A stretch of DNA of 64,000 bases from Longimicrobiales bacterium (lineage in GTDB: Bacteria; Gemmatimonadota; Gemmatimonadetes; Longimicrobiales; Gaopeijiaceae): NCBI GenBank assembly GCA_028823235.1, contig JAPKBW010000001.1, forward strand, positions 1 to 64,000. Reading direction: 5' to 3'. Every line of letters begins with the position of its first letter. Position 1 is the stretch's first letter. The notes beneath the pieces are model-generated. The model did no database searches, had not been told where the DNA came from, and saw nothing but the letters and a program-made list of their open reading frames with translations. The position numbers were made by a program, and so were the translations under genes. This document shows, in pieces, positions 1 through 8,259 of this stretch.

Positions 1-5
1 GTGGA

Positions 6-50
6 AAAGAAAGTGGCGCCGCTCCCTCGGGGGCGGCGCCACTCTTCTTT
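6..50. terminator. Bidirectional intrinsic terminator
   Basis: A perfect 10-base-pair GC-rich stem pairs positions 13-22 with 33-42 around a 10-nt loop. It is followed by TCTTCTTT on the plus strand and by TTTCTTTT on the minus strand. It begins 13 nt beyond the stop of the minus-strand gene at 56-214 and would end that transcript. It could also end whatever gene lies left of the window. Confidence 0.8.
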
Positions 51-55
51 GGAGC

Positions 56-214
56 TCAGACCGATCGCGACCTCAGGTCGCAGTCTGCAAGGATCTCACC
101 GGGACGCATTGGCCACACAGTCGTGAAAGGGTCAATCGTAGCCGGCATCATGAGTGAGAGGCCAAAGAGGTAAAGACCGCAACCCAGCCACGGTGAGATG
201 TCGTCAGGGTTCAT
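56..214 (-). CDS. Very short membrane protein (complete or truncated)
   Basis: This is a 52-residue reading frame with an ATG start preceded by an AGG a few bases upstream, and a stop immediately before a strong terminator. Residues about 9-27 (WLGCGLYLFGLSLMMPATI) form one hydrophobic helix, followed by DPFTTVWPMRPGEI. The N-terminus resembles, from memory, small multi-helix membrane proteins of unknown function that carry a TTxWP motif. The last dozen residues look unlike that family, so the gene may be a 3'-truncated copy. High third-position GC and the directly following terminator argue that it is expressed. No function is assigned. Confidence 0.45.
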   Translation of the reverse strand: MNPDDISPWLGCGLYLFGLSLMMPATIDPFTTVWPMRPGEILADCDLRSRSV

Positions 215-655
215 CGACCTGCTCAGCAGCAGAAGGTCTGCGGTTGGCTAGACGCTCCCTAGATATGGAGCGAACAACCGGAGCAAGAGCCTTTCGACCC
301 GCGCCGCGTGTGTTGCATGTAGATACTAAAGCTCCCCGGCCGGATGTCGGTCCCGGTCCTGGAACCTGCGAACTGAGTCAGGCTGAACAACCCGCTCGAG
401 CTGCTCGCGTCGTGCGCATAGTCGACTCAGCGCAAAGAGAATACCGGCGTGATCGAGTCACGGAACGGGCCGGCGTCGATGACCCTGCTGCGGGACAGCC
501 CAATTTGGACGCCGTACGCACTACTCTGCCCGGAGCAGCTTGGAAATTGTTGATGCTCCGTCCCAAACGGCACGCCATTGAACAACTGGGCCTCCGCTCG
601 CCGGCACTTGTGGCGACACCGCAACACGGATGTGGCGCATCGCGCCCACACGATG
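215..655. other. Gap with no recognisable gene
   Basis: No family is recognised here on either strand. One minus-strand frame (about 245-600) has GC-rich third positions but is broken by an in-frame TGA near 425, so an old decayed gene is possible. The long plus-strand frame across the gap shows no protein-like features. Confidence 0.5.
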
Positions 656-1222
656 CTAGTGGTCGGGTTCCGGAAGAGGAAATGTAAAAACAGGCCGGAT
701 ACCGTGCTTATCCATCAGGAGCTCCTCGACCGCAACGACCAAGGGGAGCCTTGATCCGAGACGTACAACCAGCTCTCCCGGCTCGTACATCGAGTGGGTC
801 GCCGGTCCCTCATCAATCGTCGCGCGCATCAGGAGGACCGTTGCGGCCCTGAGACAGACACTCCGATCGCTCCCTTCATCTTCGAGATAGCTCAGGGCCG
901 ACTCAATTGCCGCACTGGCTGCGTTTCGACCTCCGCTTCCCCCGGACATGCCCCAGACGATGCTGCCGATTACCGTGAGCAGGGCGCCCAGAATGACGAA
1001 CGGCGCGATGAACACGAAGCCAGGGACATTGTTCGCCAGCCTAAGGGTTATGGCTGCGGCCACCACGGCAAGCATGGCGGCGAGACAGCCGACCTGACCA
1101 GTCGGCGCCGGCAAGTGCGTATCACGGAGATCATCCCTGGCCTCCCTGACCTGCGCCCGATCCTCTTCGTTCAGGTACTCGGAGGGGGTGGCCGATGCGA
1201 TCGCCTCAGAGAGGTCGCTCAT
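656..1222 (-). CDS. Hypothetical two-helix membrane protein
   Basis: This 188-residue protein is not recognised. The N-terminal 40 residues are charged and probably cytoplasmic. Two hydrophobic segments follow at about 44-64 and 67-91, separated by a short polar turn, then a Gly/Ser-rich linker (GMSGGSGG) and a soluble C-terminal domain of about 95 residues. The start MSDL is chosen because its ATG overlaps the TGA of the upstream amidohydrolase gene in an ATGA, which implies translational coupling. The nine-residue extension upstream would overlap that gene further. Its role is unknown; coupling suggests it works with or near the amidohydrolase. Confidence 0.6.
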   Translation of the reverse strand: MSDLSEAIASATPSEYLNEEDRAQVREARDDLRDTHLPAPTGQVGCLAAMLAVVAAAITLRLANNVPGFVFIAPFVILGALLTVIGSIVWGMSGGSGGRNAASAAIESALSYLEDEGSDRSVCLRAATVLLMRATIDEGPATHSMYEPGELVVRLGSRLPLVVAVEELLMDKHGIRPVFTFPLPEPDH

Positions 1223-2715
1223 CGGCCAAGCCGAATATTGCCCTTCCACCAGTTCGCTTCCGCCGGGCTGGCCGGTCCCATTCTCCCGACGACCGACGAG
1301 AAGAGGGCAGCCGGGTCATAGACCGTCCCGGACCTGATGACCACATGCGCGTTTCGAGTGTCCGTGATCGTCTCGAGCGGATTGCCACGAACGACAAGAA
1401 GGTCTGCATACTTCCCGGCCTCGATCGTCCCCAGCCTCTCATCCACTCCCATGGCTCTCGCCGCATTCGCGGTCCCAGCCCGAAGTGCGACGGCATTCGG
1501 GATTCCGGCGAGCACCATCGCGTGAAGCTCCCGGTGGGATCCGAACCCACTGAAGAACTCTCCCCAGCTTGGGTGGTCGGTGCCGAGCGTGAGTTGATCT
1601 CCACCGACGGTGTCATAGAAAGCTTTTACGGTTTTTCGCTTCACATAGTAAATACGCTCGAACTGATCGAGCGGCTCTCGGGGCAAACGCTCTTCGACCA
1701 CCTGGCGAGCGAAGGGTGACAGAAAACCCATCTCATCTGCCCAGTAATCGTAGACGACCGGATCACGGTCTGCGAAGTAGCCGTAGGCAGTAAGAGTTGC
1801 ATCGAAGAACGCACCCTGGCCCACGAAGAGTCGCGACTGCTGAGCGATTTGACCGGCCGTCGCTGGATCCGTGAGGTCCAAGGATTCCAGAGACGCATAA
1901 GCGGACTGGCTCCCCGGTAGCGCATCACCACCGAGGAAGTGCTCGATGCGATCAATACCCATGAGGATGGCATCGCGAGGGTTCACGCTGTTCCGAAACC
2001 CGGAGTCGAGATGTCCAGTGACAGTGAGGCCATGCTCATGAGCAACGTCAATCACGACGCGGAGCTGCTCGGGCCGGATGCCCTTAGCTTTAAAGCCGCG
2101 AGCCCCACTCAGGGCCCATTGCGCCGCTTCCGCGCGAATCGAGTCCGGAGTCATGGCCTCATGGCTCCACCCGGGTCGCGCCGTGCCCCAATACGGCCCA
2201 GAACTATAAATCCTAGGGCCAGGAATTTCTCCGGATGCGATCCGTTCTCTTCCGCGGCGCGCCTCCACCGGGTCGATCTCCCCCGCCGGAAAGGTAGATG
2301 TCACCCCGTTGGCTAGGAAAAGGACTGGATTCACCGTGTACTCATCGACTCTCCCTTCTCCGAACAGGTCGATGGCGTAGTGGGCGTGGAGGTCGAAGAG
2401 CCCGGGCATGATGAAATGGTCATCATCGAGGAGAACTGCCTCTGCACCACTCCCGAGCGGGTCGGTCGGGGCGATCTGCAGAATCGTGCCGTTCCGAACC
2501 AGGATACCTGGGTTCGGCCTTGCCCCGTCGCTCGTACCGTCCCAGAGTTGCCCCCCCAGAACCACGAGATCGTCAGCCTCCGGAGTAATCTGGGCCACAG
2601 CAATCGACGACGACCAGAAGAGCAGGACAGTCGGACCCATCGCGATCATCGCGAAACGCCCTGTTGCGAGTCGGCACCATGCGCTCAACCTTTTTTCCGA
2701 CAGTCTTTCATTCAT
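1219..2715 (-). CDS. Secreted metal-dependent amidohydrolase
   Basis: The product is a 498-residue amidohydrolase-superfamily enzyme of the imidazolonepropionase-like group, predicted to be exported by a signal peptide ending around SSSIAVAQ (about residue 41). Metal-site motifs are visible: the HxH pair in FDLHAHY (H110, H112), a lysine in GFKAKG (K208), His in TGHLDSG (H234) and RIEHFLGG (H258), and Asp in LGTDHPSW (D379). The C-terminus returns to the small beta domain (GTIEAGKYADLLVVRGNPL), as is typical of the family. The start at MNERL is preferred because it puts a normal signal peptide at the N-terminus; an upstream in-frame start would add 12 residues. The substrate is unknown; cyclic amides and dipeptides are typical of relatives. 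Confidence 0.85.
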   Translation of the reverse strand: MNERLSEKRLSAWCRLATGRFAMIAMGPTVLLFWSSSIAVAQITPEADDLVVLGGQLWDGTSDGARPNPGILVRNGTILQIAPTDPLGSGAEAVLLDDDHFIMPGLFDLHAHYAIDLFGEGRVDEYTVNPVLFLANGVTSTFPAGEIDPVEARRGRERIASGEIPGPRIYSSGPYWGTARPGWSHEAMTPDSIRAEAAQWALSGARGFKAKGIRPEQLRVVIDVAHEHGLTVTGHLDSGFRNSVNPRDAILMGIDRIEHFLGGDALPGSQSAYASLESLDLTDPATAGQIAQQSRLFVGQGAFFDATLTAYGYFADRDPVVYDYWADEMGFLSPFARQVVEERLPREPLDQFERIYYVKRKTVKAFYDTVGGDQLTLGTDHPSWGEFFSGFGSHRELHAMVLAGIPNAVALRAGTANAARAMGVDERLGTIEAGKYADLLVVRGNPLETITDTRNAHVVIRSGTVYDPAALFSSVVGRMGPASPAEANWWKGNIRLGR

Positions 2716-2755
2716 GGGATCCAACTTCCGGGCACCCGATCGTCGGAGCAAGCTG

Positions 2756-2998
2756 ATGCCTTACTACGATTACCACTGTGACGCGAACGACAAGACGATT
2801 GAGGTCCGGCACGGAATGAACGAGCAGTTAGAGACTTGGGGCGAAGTCGTGGCTCGTGCCGGAGAAGACGCTGCAGACACTCCGGTTAGCGCTTCGGTGG
2901 AGCGCCTCATGAGCGCTCCTGTGCCGCTGACCGGAAGCGGCCGCAAGGTCGGGTTCGGGGGATGCGGATCGAGCTGTGTCTGCGTTCCGCAGAACTAA
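2756..2998 (+). CDS. FmdB-like small Cys-containing protein
   Basis: An 80-residue protein starting MPYYDYHCDAN resembles the FmdB zinc-ribbon family, whose members begin MPxYxYxCxxC. The second N-terminal cysteine is replaced (CDAN), and the C-terminus instead carries a GGCGSSCVCV cluster, so any metal site would be assembled differently. It is divergently transcribed from the amidohydrolase and lies 24 nt before the qhpG-like flavoprotein gene, making it the likely first gene of the amine dehydrogenase operon. FmdB itself was named in a formamidase cluster. A regulatory or metal-delivery role here is only inference. Confidence 0.65.
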   Translation: MPYYDYHCDANDKTIEVRHGMNEQLETWGEVVARAGEDAADTPVSASVERLMSAPVPLTGSGRKVGFGGCGSSCVCVPQN

Positions 2999-3022
2999 AT
3001 TGCGTCTGAGCCGGAGCCAACT

Positions 3023-4534
3023 CTGAGCCGGACCCACTTCGAGGCCATTGTGCTTGGCGGCGGCCCTGCGGGTTGCGCCGCGGCCGCGCTCCTCGCGAAA
3101 CGAAGCCACAAAGTGGCGCTGGTTCGTCCACACGCCCCCCCCGCGGCCGCCCTCGTCGAGTCGATTCCTCCGTCGGCGAAGCGCATTCTCGATGAGCTCG
3201 GCTTTCTTGATCCGGTCGAGCAGGCTGGATTTCAGCCGAACCGAGGAAACTCTGTATGGTGGGCCGGTGAGCCAGTCCGCCGAGAGCAGTTCGGTGATGG
3301 TGAGACCGGCTGGCACATCGACCGAGCAGGCCTTGAGACGGTGCTGGCCGGCTGCGCGGCAGCCGCAGGCGTTCAGGTATTCGACGGGTATGCCGCGCGT
3401 AGCGCAATCCAGTCAGACAGCTTGTGGACGATCCAGTGTGACACGCACGCAGGCGGAGCGATGGAGCTGACCACAGACTGGCTAATAGACGCCACCGGCC
3501 GAAAAGGTGTGATCGCCCGTTCGGAGGAACGCATACCGGATCGAAGCACCACCACGCTCGCTCTCGTTCGCCGCTTCCATCGCTCTGAGGGATGGCCCGA
3601 GTCTGACGATGGGCATACGTACGTTGAGAGCTACGATGAGGGGTGGGCTTGGTCGCTTCCGGTCTCCGACACGGTCCGCTGCTTCACCGCGATGATCGAC
3701 CAGCGTGAGGTGTCACTGGAGGGTAGGGATGTCGGAGAGATGCTCGACGCAGAGCTGCGTAAGACACAGTTCGTCGGGCCCGTACGGGACTCCGCTGAGG
3801 CCGTGGGCGATGCCTGGGCCTGCCCTGCGTCCCTGTACTCGGCCACTACGTTCGGCCGACCAGGGCTGCTCCTGACAGGAGATGCCGGATCGTTCATCGA
3901 TCCGCTGTCTTCCTTCGGCGTGAAAAAAGCACTCTCGTCCGGCTGGCTCGCTGGGATCACAGCCCACTCTGCTCTTGTCGATCCAGCGATCGTGGACGAC
4001 GCCATCGACTTCTTTGATCGCCGTGAACGAACGGTGTACCGAAGCTTTCGAAAGGTGTCCGCACCATTCTTTAGCGCGGCCGCGGCAAAGTACGGAACGG
4101 CTTATTGGGAAAAGCGGGCCCAGGCGGCCATCGAAGCCGCCGGGGGAGAGACGCGCTCCGCTGCTGAGGTGCACGATCGACTCACCGAGGAAGTGCCCGA
4201 ACATGAGGTGCGCGCGGCCTTCGAAATCCTGCGGGCGCAGGATCGCCTAGCCCCGGCAGAGGGCCCGACGGTTCGGTATTTCGAACGAGCAGGAATCGAG
4301 GGCTACCGCATCGTCCGTTTGCGCCATGTGGGGAGCGACCGGATTCCCGAAGGACTCCGATTCGTACGCGGCGTTGACTTCATCACCCTGATCCCGATCG
4401 CCCAGCGCCATCCGGACGTCCCTGACGGATGGGCTGCGTATAACAGCGCCGCCCCACCGGTCACGCTGCCCGACTACCTCACGGCACTCTCGACTGCGTT
4501 CGCGGCCGGCTTTCTCGTGCACTCCGAGGACTGA
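3023..4534 (+). CDS. qhpG: Flavin monooxygenase QhpG (CTQ Trp hydroxylase)
   Basis: This FAD-dependent monooxygenase has the fold of flavin halogenases and geranylgeranyl reductases. It carries the dinucleotide motif VLGGGPAG at the N-terminus, the DATG motif (WLIDATGRKG) and the second FAD motif GDAGSFIDPLSSFG (near residue 286). In QHNDH systems QhpG dihydroxylates the Trp of the gamma subunit that becomes cysteine tryptophylquinone; the surrounding qhp genes make this the best identity. The first canonical start (GTG 3050) would remove beta-strand 1 of the FAD fold. A CTG at 3023, six bases after a GGAG, restores it, so I place the start there with moderate certainty. Confidence 0.8.
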   Translation: MSRTHFEAIVLGGGPAGCAAAALLAKRSHKVALVRPHAPPAAALVESIPPSAKRILDELGFLDPVEQAGFQPNRGNSVWWAGEPVRREQFGDGETGWHIDRAGLETVLAGCAAAAGVQVFDGYAARSAIQSDSLWTIQCDTHAGGAMELTTDWLIDATGRKGVIARSEERIPDRSTTTLALVRRFHRSEGWPESDDGHTYVESYDEGWAWSLPVSDTVRCFTAMIDQREVSLEGRDVGEMLDAELRKTQFVGPVRDSAEAVGDAWACPASLYSATTFGRPGLLLTGDAGSFIDPLSSFGVKKALSSGWLAGITAHSALVDPAIVDDAIDFFDRRERTVYRSFRKVSAPFFSAAAAKYGTAYWEKRAQAAIEAAGGETRSAAEVHDRLTEEVPEHEVRAAFEILRAQDRLAPAEGPTVRYFERAGIEGYRIVRLRHVGSDRIPEGLRFVRGVDFITLIPIAQRHPDVPDGWAAYNSAAPPVTLPDYLTALSTAFAAGFLVHSED

Positions 4535-4628
4535 CCTTTAGGCGTAAGGTCTCCCTTCAACACTGGCGAAGCGGCGCCCACATCGGCAGGATGTCACGAT
4601 CTGGTCTTCTCGAACCCGCTTGGAGCCG

Positions 4629-6350
4629 ATGGTGTCTTCCACGCGTTTCTCACTCTCGATCGCAGGGACAGCAGCACTGGGTGTTCTACTCGCCTGGAGC
4701 CCATCCCCAAAAAACACCGTCTCTCATCCATCGATGCTGGCCGAAGATGGGTTTGCCATCGAGAACCAGAAGGTTATCGACCGTTGTTCTCGATGCCATG
4801 AAGTGGATGACGAAGGCAGGATGTCCCGGATCTCCTACCTGAGAAAAAGTCCGGAGGGCTGGCAGACCTCGATCCGCCGGATGGTCGCTCTGCATGGGGC
4901 CCGACTCAATCAGGAAGATGCCCGCGACATCGCCCGGTATCTCGCGAACGAGCAGGGCCTCGCGCCAGAGGAAATGAACCCGGGTCGCTTCGAGGTTGAG
5001 CGCCGGTCGGGAGACTATGACTGGGATGGAGACTCGGACGTCGAGTACACCTGTATCCAGTGCCATTCGATGGGTCGGGTGATAACGCAACGGCGTGCCG
5101 CCGACGAATGGGGATACCTGCTCGATACGCACCGTTCGCTCTATCCGCTCGTTGATTTCCAAGCGTTTCGCTACAGCGGGCCCGCTTCCGAGCAGGACGA
5201 TCCACGACATCCAATGGACCGGGCGATCTCCCACCTGTCCGAGAGCTTCCCATTGGAAACGGCAGAGTGGTCAGCCTGGTCGGCAACGAAGCGATCCCCA
5301 CGGCTCGCTGGGACTTGGGCATTATCCGGGTACGAAGTTGGAAAAGGCCCAATTCACGGCACAGTCACGATCACGGCTGACCCGAACGACTCCGACGCCT
5401 TCACGACATCTACTAACTACTTGTATCCGGAGAGCGGACAGAGTGTCGAACGGACGGGGCAATCGCTCGTTTACACCGGGTATCAGTGGCGCGGTCGTTC
5501 GAATCCTGGAGCCGACAATGAGCTCAGGGAGGTCATGTTCGTCGAGCGCGACCAGCAAGAAATATCAGGGCGCTGGTTCTCGGGCAATTATGACGAGATG
5601 GGCCCCGACGTCACACTGCGCCGGGCTGGGACAGCGGCAATAGTTACAGGCGTCTATCCCATGGCGCTCCGGCAGGGTGGATCCGTGGAAGTGCGCGTCT
5701 ACGGCGCCAGCCTCATGGCGGGCACCCCATCCGACCTCGACTTTGGCGCCGGGATCTCCGTCGCCTCCGTCAGCGGTCCGAGCAACGGCACCCTCCGGGT
5801 TCAGCTCTCCGTCGCTCAGGACGCTGCGATCGGCCGCCGTGATCTCTTCGCATTCGGTGGCCTCGTCGAAAGTGCCGTGATCGTCCACGATGGGGTCGAT
5901 CGGATTGCTGTCACCCCGGAGACTGGCATGGCCCGGACAGGTGGCGCAGCCTTCCCGAAGGGATATCAGACATTTGAAGCGGTCGGCTTCGACAACGGCC
6001 CAGACGGAGAACCGGACACGGACGACGACCTGAACCTTGGGCGCGTTGAAGTCTCTTGGATCGTTGAGGAGTACGCTACCACGTTCGGCGACGATGACAT
6101 TCAGTTCATCGGGACGATGGGCCAGAACGGAGTCTTCTACCCCGCACTGGACGGGCCCAACCCTGATCGTGTCGGGAACCGCAACAACATCGGTGACGTC
6201 TGGGTCGTGGCAACCCATCGCAACGAGAGTGGGGAAGAACGCTCCGCGCGGAGCCACCTCATTGTGACAGTGCCGCTGTATATGCGTTTCGAACCGTGGC
6301 GTGAAATCGACACGGAACGTCCACCCGTAGGAGAAGGAGCGGGGCGATGA
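4629..6350 (+). CDS. qhpA: Quinohemoprotein amine dehydrogenase alpha subunit
   Basis: This is the diheme cytochrome c subunit of periplasmic quinohemoprotein amine dehydrogenase. It takes electrons from the CTQ cofactor of the gamma subunit and passes them to soluble cytochrome or cupredoxin acceptors. An N-terminal signal segment (residues about 10-24) precedes two c-type heme motifs, CSRCH (53-57) and CIQCH (142-146). The long beta-rich C-terminal region, from about residue 200, matches the multi-domain organisation of the family. The start ATG 4629 lies 3 nt after a GGAG; GTG 4632 is an equally good alternative. The stop overlaps the next start in an ATGA, so it is coupled to the radical SAM gene. 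Confidence 0.92.
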   Translation: MVSSTRFSLSIAGTAALGVLLAWSPSPKNTVSHPSMLAEDGFAIENQKVIDRCSRCHEVDDEGRMSRISYLRKSPEGWQTSIRRMVALHGARLNQEDARDIARYLANEQGLAPEEMNPGRFEVERRSGDYDWDGDSDVEYTCIQCHSMGRVITQRRAADEWGYLLDTHRSLYPLVDFQAFRYSGPASEQDDPRHPMDRAISHLSESFPLETAEWSAWSATKRSPRLAGTWALSGYEVGKGPIHGTVTITADPNDSDAFTTSTNYLYPESGQSVERTGQSLVYTGYQWRGRSNPGADNELREVMFVERDQQEISGRWFSGNYDEMGPDVTLRRAGTAAIVTGVYPMALRQGGSVEVRVYGASLMAGTPSDLDFGAGISVASVSGPSNGTLRVQLSVAQDAAIGRRDLFAFGGLVESAVIVHDGVDRIAVTPETGMARTGGAAFPKGYQTFEAVGFDNGPDGEPDTDDDLNLGRVEVSWIVEEYATTFGDDDIQFIGTMGQNGVFYPALDGPNPDRVGNRNNIGDVWVVATHRNESGEERSARSHLIVTVPLYMRFEPWREIDTERPPVGEGAGR

Positions 6351-7819
6351 ATCCTCCAGTTGCAACCGGAGCCTCAGATACCACGGGCTCGAGCCCTGTC
6401 CTCGCACTTCGCGATTTCCATCCGTTCGAGGCCCACGGTGCTCGATTCCTCTACATGGTGCCCTCCGCAGGCATCTTCCGGATGGACGAGGCCGGATCCG
6501 CCATCCTTGATGAGTTGGCAGCCGGGCCCATCGATGTGGATACGCTCGTCGACCGGATGTCTGGGCGCTTCGACGTTGATCGAGTTTTGGGGACGATCGA
6601 TGAACTCACTGAGATCCGAGCTGTCGGAAATCCCTCCGCCCCTAAGGAGCAGGTGCCTAACGACCTGCCCCCGGCGGATTTCCCACTCAACACGATGGTC
6701 CTCAACGTCACCAACAAGTGCAACTTGGCATGCACCTACTGCTACGAGTACGGCGACGACAAGATCGTCGACACGCAGTACGGCAGTCAGCCAAAGTTCA
6801 TGAGTGAAGACACTGCAGAGGAAAGTGTCGAATTCCTGCTCGCCGAGTCTCAAGGGCAGCCGATAGCGCATCTGACGTTTTTCGGAGGCGAGACGCTTCT
6901 GAACTTCCCTCTTCTGCAGAAGACTGTCGCATACGCGCGCCGTCGCGCTGCCGAGGAAAGCAAACGCATCGAGTTCAGTCTCACGACCAACGCGACACTG
7001 CTCCGTCCCGAAATCATTCAATGGCTGGCTGACAACCAGATCGGCGTCACAATCTCGATCGATGGCCCGAAGCCGGTGCAGGACGGGCTCCGTGTCTTCC
7101 ATAACGGAAAGGGCACCTACGACGTCGTCCTGCCCAAGATCAAGGACCTGATCGACAAACATCGGTCTCGCCCGATCGGGGCACGCGTCACGCTCACACA
7201 GAAGAACATGAATGTGATTGAAATCTTCCGTCACCTTACAGAAGAAATCGGTTTCTGGGATGTCGGGCTGGCCCCGGTCACGACTCAGGACCAGCGGGAC
7301 TATGCCATCACGCCCGAGTCGAAAGACGACATGCTCCGCCAATTTGAAGAGCTGGCGAACGAATGGCTCGAGTGTGCGCTCAAGGATGAGCATCATGGTT
7401 TCTCGAACGTGAAGGACACGATCGAAGAGATCCACAAAGGTGTTAGCAAGGCGTACGGCTGCGGTGCCGGCCTGGGCCTCATGGGCGTGGCGACGGACGG
7501 TGACGTCTCGTTGTGCCATCGCTTCGCCGGATCCCCGGAGCACACCATCGGGACCGTGAAGGACGGGGTCGATCGGAAAAAGCAGGAGAAATTCCTCGTC
7601 GATCATCACATCGCATCGAAGACCGATTGCCACACCTGCTGGGCGCGGCCGATCTGTTCAGGGGGCTGCTACCACGAGGCTCACGTTCACTACGGTGAGT
7701 CGTCACACGCCAACCTGCACTACTGCACTTGGGTCCGAAGTTGGACTCACACTTGCTTGGAGATCTACGGAGCCCTGGCAGAGAAAAATCCAAAGTTCCT
7801 GGAGCGATTTGACGCATGA
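6347..7819 (+). CDS. qhpD: Radical SAM/SPASM thioether-forming enzyme QhpD
   Basis: This 490-residue radical SAM enzyme forms the intra-peptide Cys-to-Asp/Glu thioether cross-links in the QHNDH gamma subunit (family knowledge for QhpD/PeaB). The SAM-cluster motif CNLACTYC sits at residues 125-132. It is preceded by a domain of about 100 residues that resembles a peptide-recognition element. The C-terminal SPASM region has the cysteine pattern CGAG...SLCHRF...DCHTCWARPICSGGC...HYC for auxiliary iron-sulfur clusters. It is translationally coupled on both sides (ATGA with qhpA, ATGA with qhpC), so enzyme and substrate are made next to each other. Confidence 0.93.
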   Translation: MNPPVATGASDTTGSSPVLALRDFHPFEAHGARFLYMVPSAGIFRMDEAGSAILDELAAGPIDVDTLVDRMSGRFDVDRVLGTIDELTEIRAVGNPSAPKEQVPNDLPPADFPLNTMVLNVTNKCNLACTYCYEYGDDKIVDTQYGSQPKFMSEDTAEESVEFLLAESQGQPIAHLTFFGGETLLNFPLLQKTVAYARRRAAEESKRIEFSLTTNATLLRPEIIQWLADNQIGVTISIDGPKPVQDGLRVFHNGKGTYDVVLPKIKDLIDKHRSRPIGARVTLTQKNMNVIEIFRHLTEEIGFWDVGLAPVTTQDQRDYAITPESKDDMLRQFEELANEWLECALKDEHHGFSNVKDTIEEIHKGVSKAYGCGAGLGLMGVATDGDVSLCHRFAGSPEHTIGTVKDGVDRKKQEKFLVDHHIASKTDCHTCWARPICSGGCYHEAHVHYGESSHANLHYCTWVRSWTHTCLEIYGALAEKNPKFLERFDA

Positions 7820-8178
7820 AACACCTAAAACCGATAAACCAGAAGGCCAATCGAATCGAAGCCTGGGTCGCGCACGAGGTCGCGGTGGCCAAGGGCGACG
7901 AGATGGACGTCGTAGGACTGCGAACCCCGCCGCACGAAGAGGGCGGACCGCACTTTCCACTGGGGTGCTCCCTGGTTTTCTCACCCGGATGGGAAGTCGA
8001 CAGTCAGGGGGGTACGGCCGGACTCTGTCAGCCCGTCGAACGCGACATCTTCGACTGTCACATCTCGTGCTTCTGGCCAGCACACGTGCCGGATCAGCTG
8101 AACCACGCCCCCGACTGGACCGGGCAGTGTGCATCGGCGCAGAAGGACTGGCGCAAGCTTGACCTCATCTTCCCCTAG
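7816..8178 (+). CDS. qhpC: QHNDH gamma subunit, CTQ-carrying peptide
   Basis: This 120-residue precursor of the catalytic gamma subunit has every residue known from the Paracoccus/Pseudomonas enzyme to be cross-linked, at the same spacing: C51-E60 and C71-D77 and C85-D93 for the three thioether bridges, and C81 with W87 for cysteine tryptophylquinone. The motif blocks are GCSLVFSPGWE, LCQPVERD and CHISCFWPAHVPD. About 45 residues precede the first bridge cysteine, consistent with a leader peptide that is cleaved after modification, presumably by the subtilisin-like protease encoded downstream. The start overlaps the qhpD stop. The mature protein acts in the periplasm within the alpha-beta-gamma trimer. 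Confidence 0.95.
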   Translation: MKHLKPINQKANRIEAWVAHEVAVAKGDEMDVVGLRTPPHEEGGPHFPLGCSLVFSPGWEVDSQGGTAGLCQPVERDIFDCHISCFWPAHVPDQLNHAPDWTGQCASAQKDWRKLDLIFP

Positions 8179-8259
8179 GGACGAATTGACCGGTGTTTCG
8201 GCGCCGGACTGGAATCCAACATCCCGATCGGATTAGGCATCACCTGAGTCGAAATCGAC

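Noticed and set aside
154-687. 177-codon plus-strand open frame
   Set aside because: Arg/Pro-rich shadow composition with no motif, overlapping the 3' end of a real minus-strand gene.
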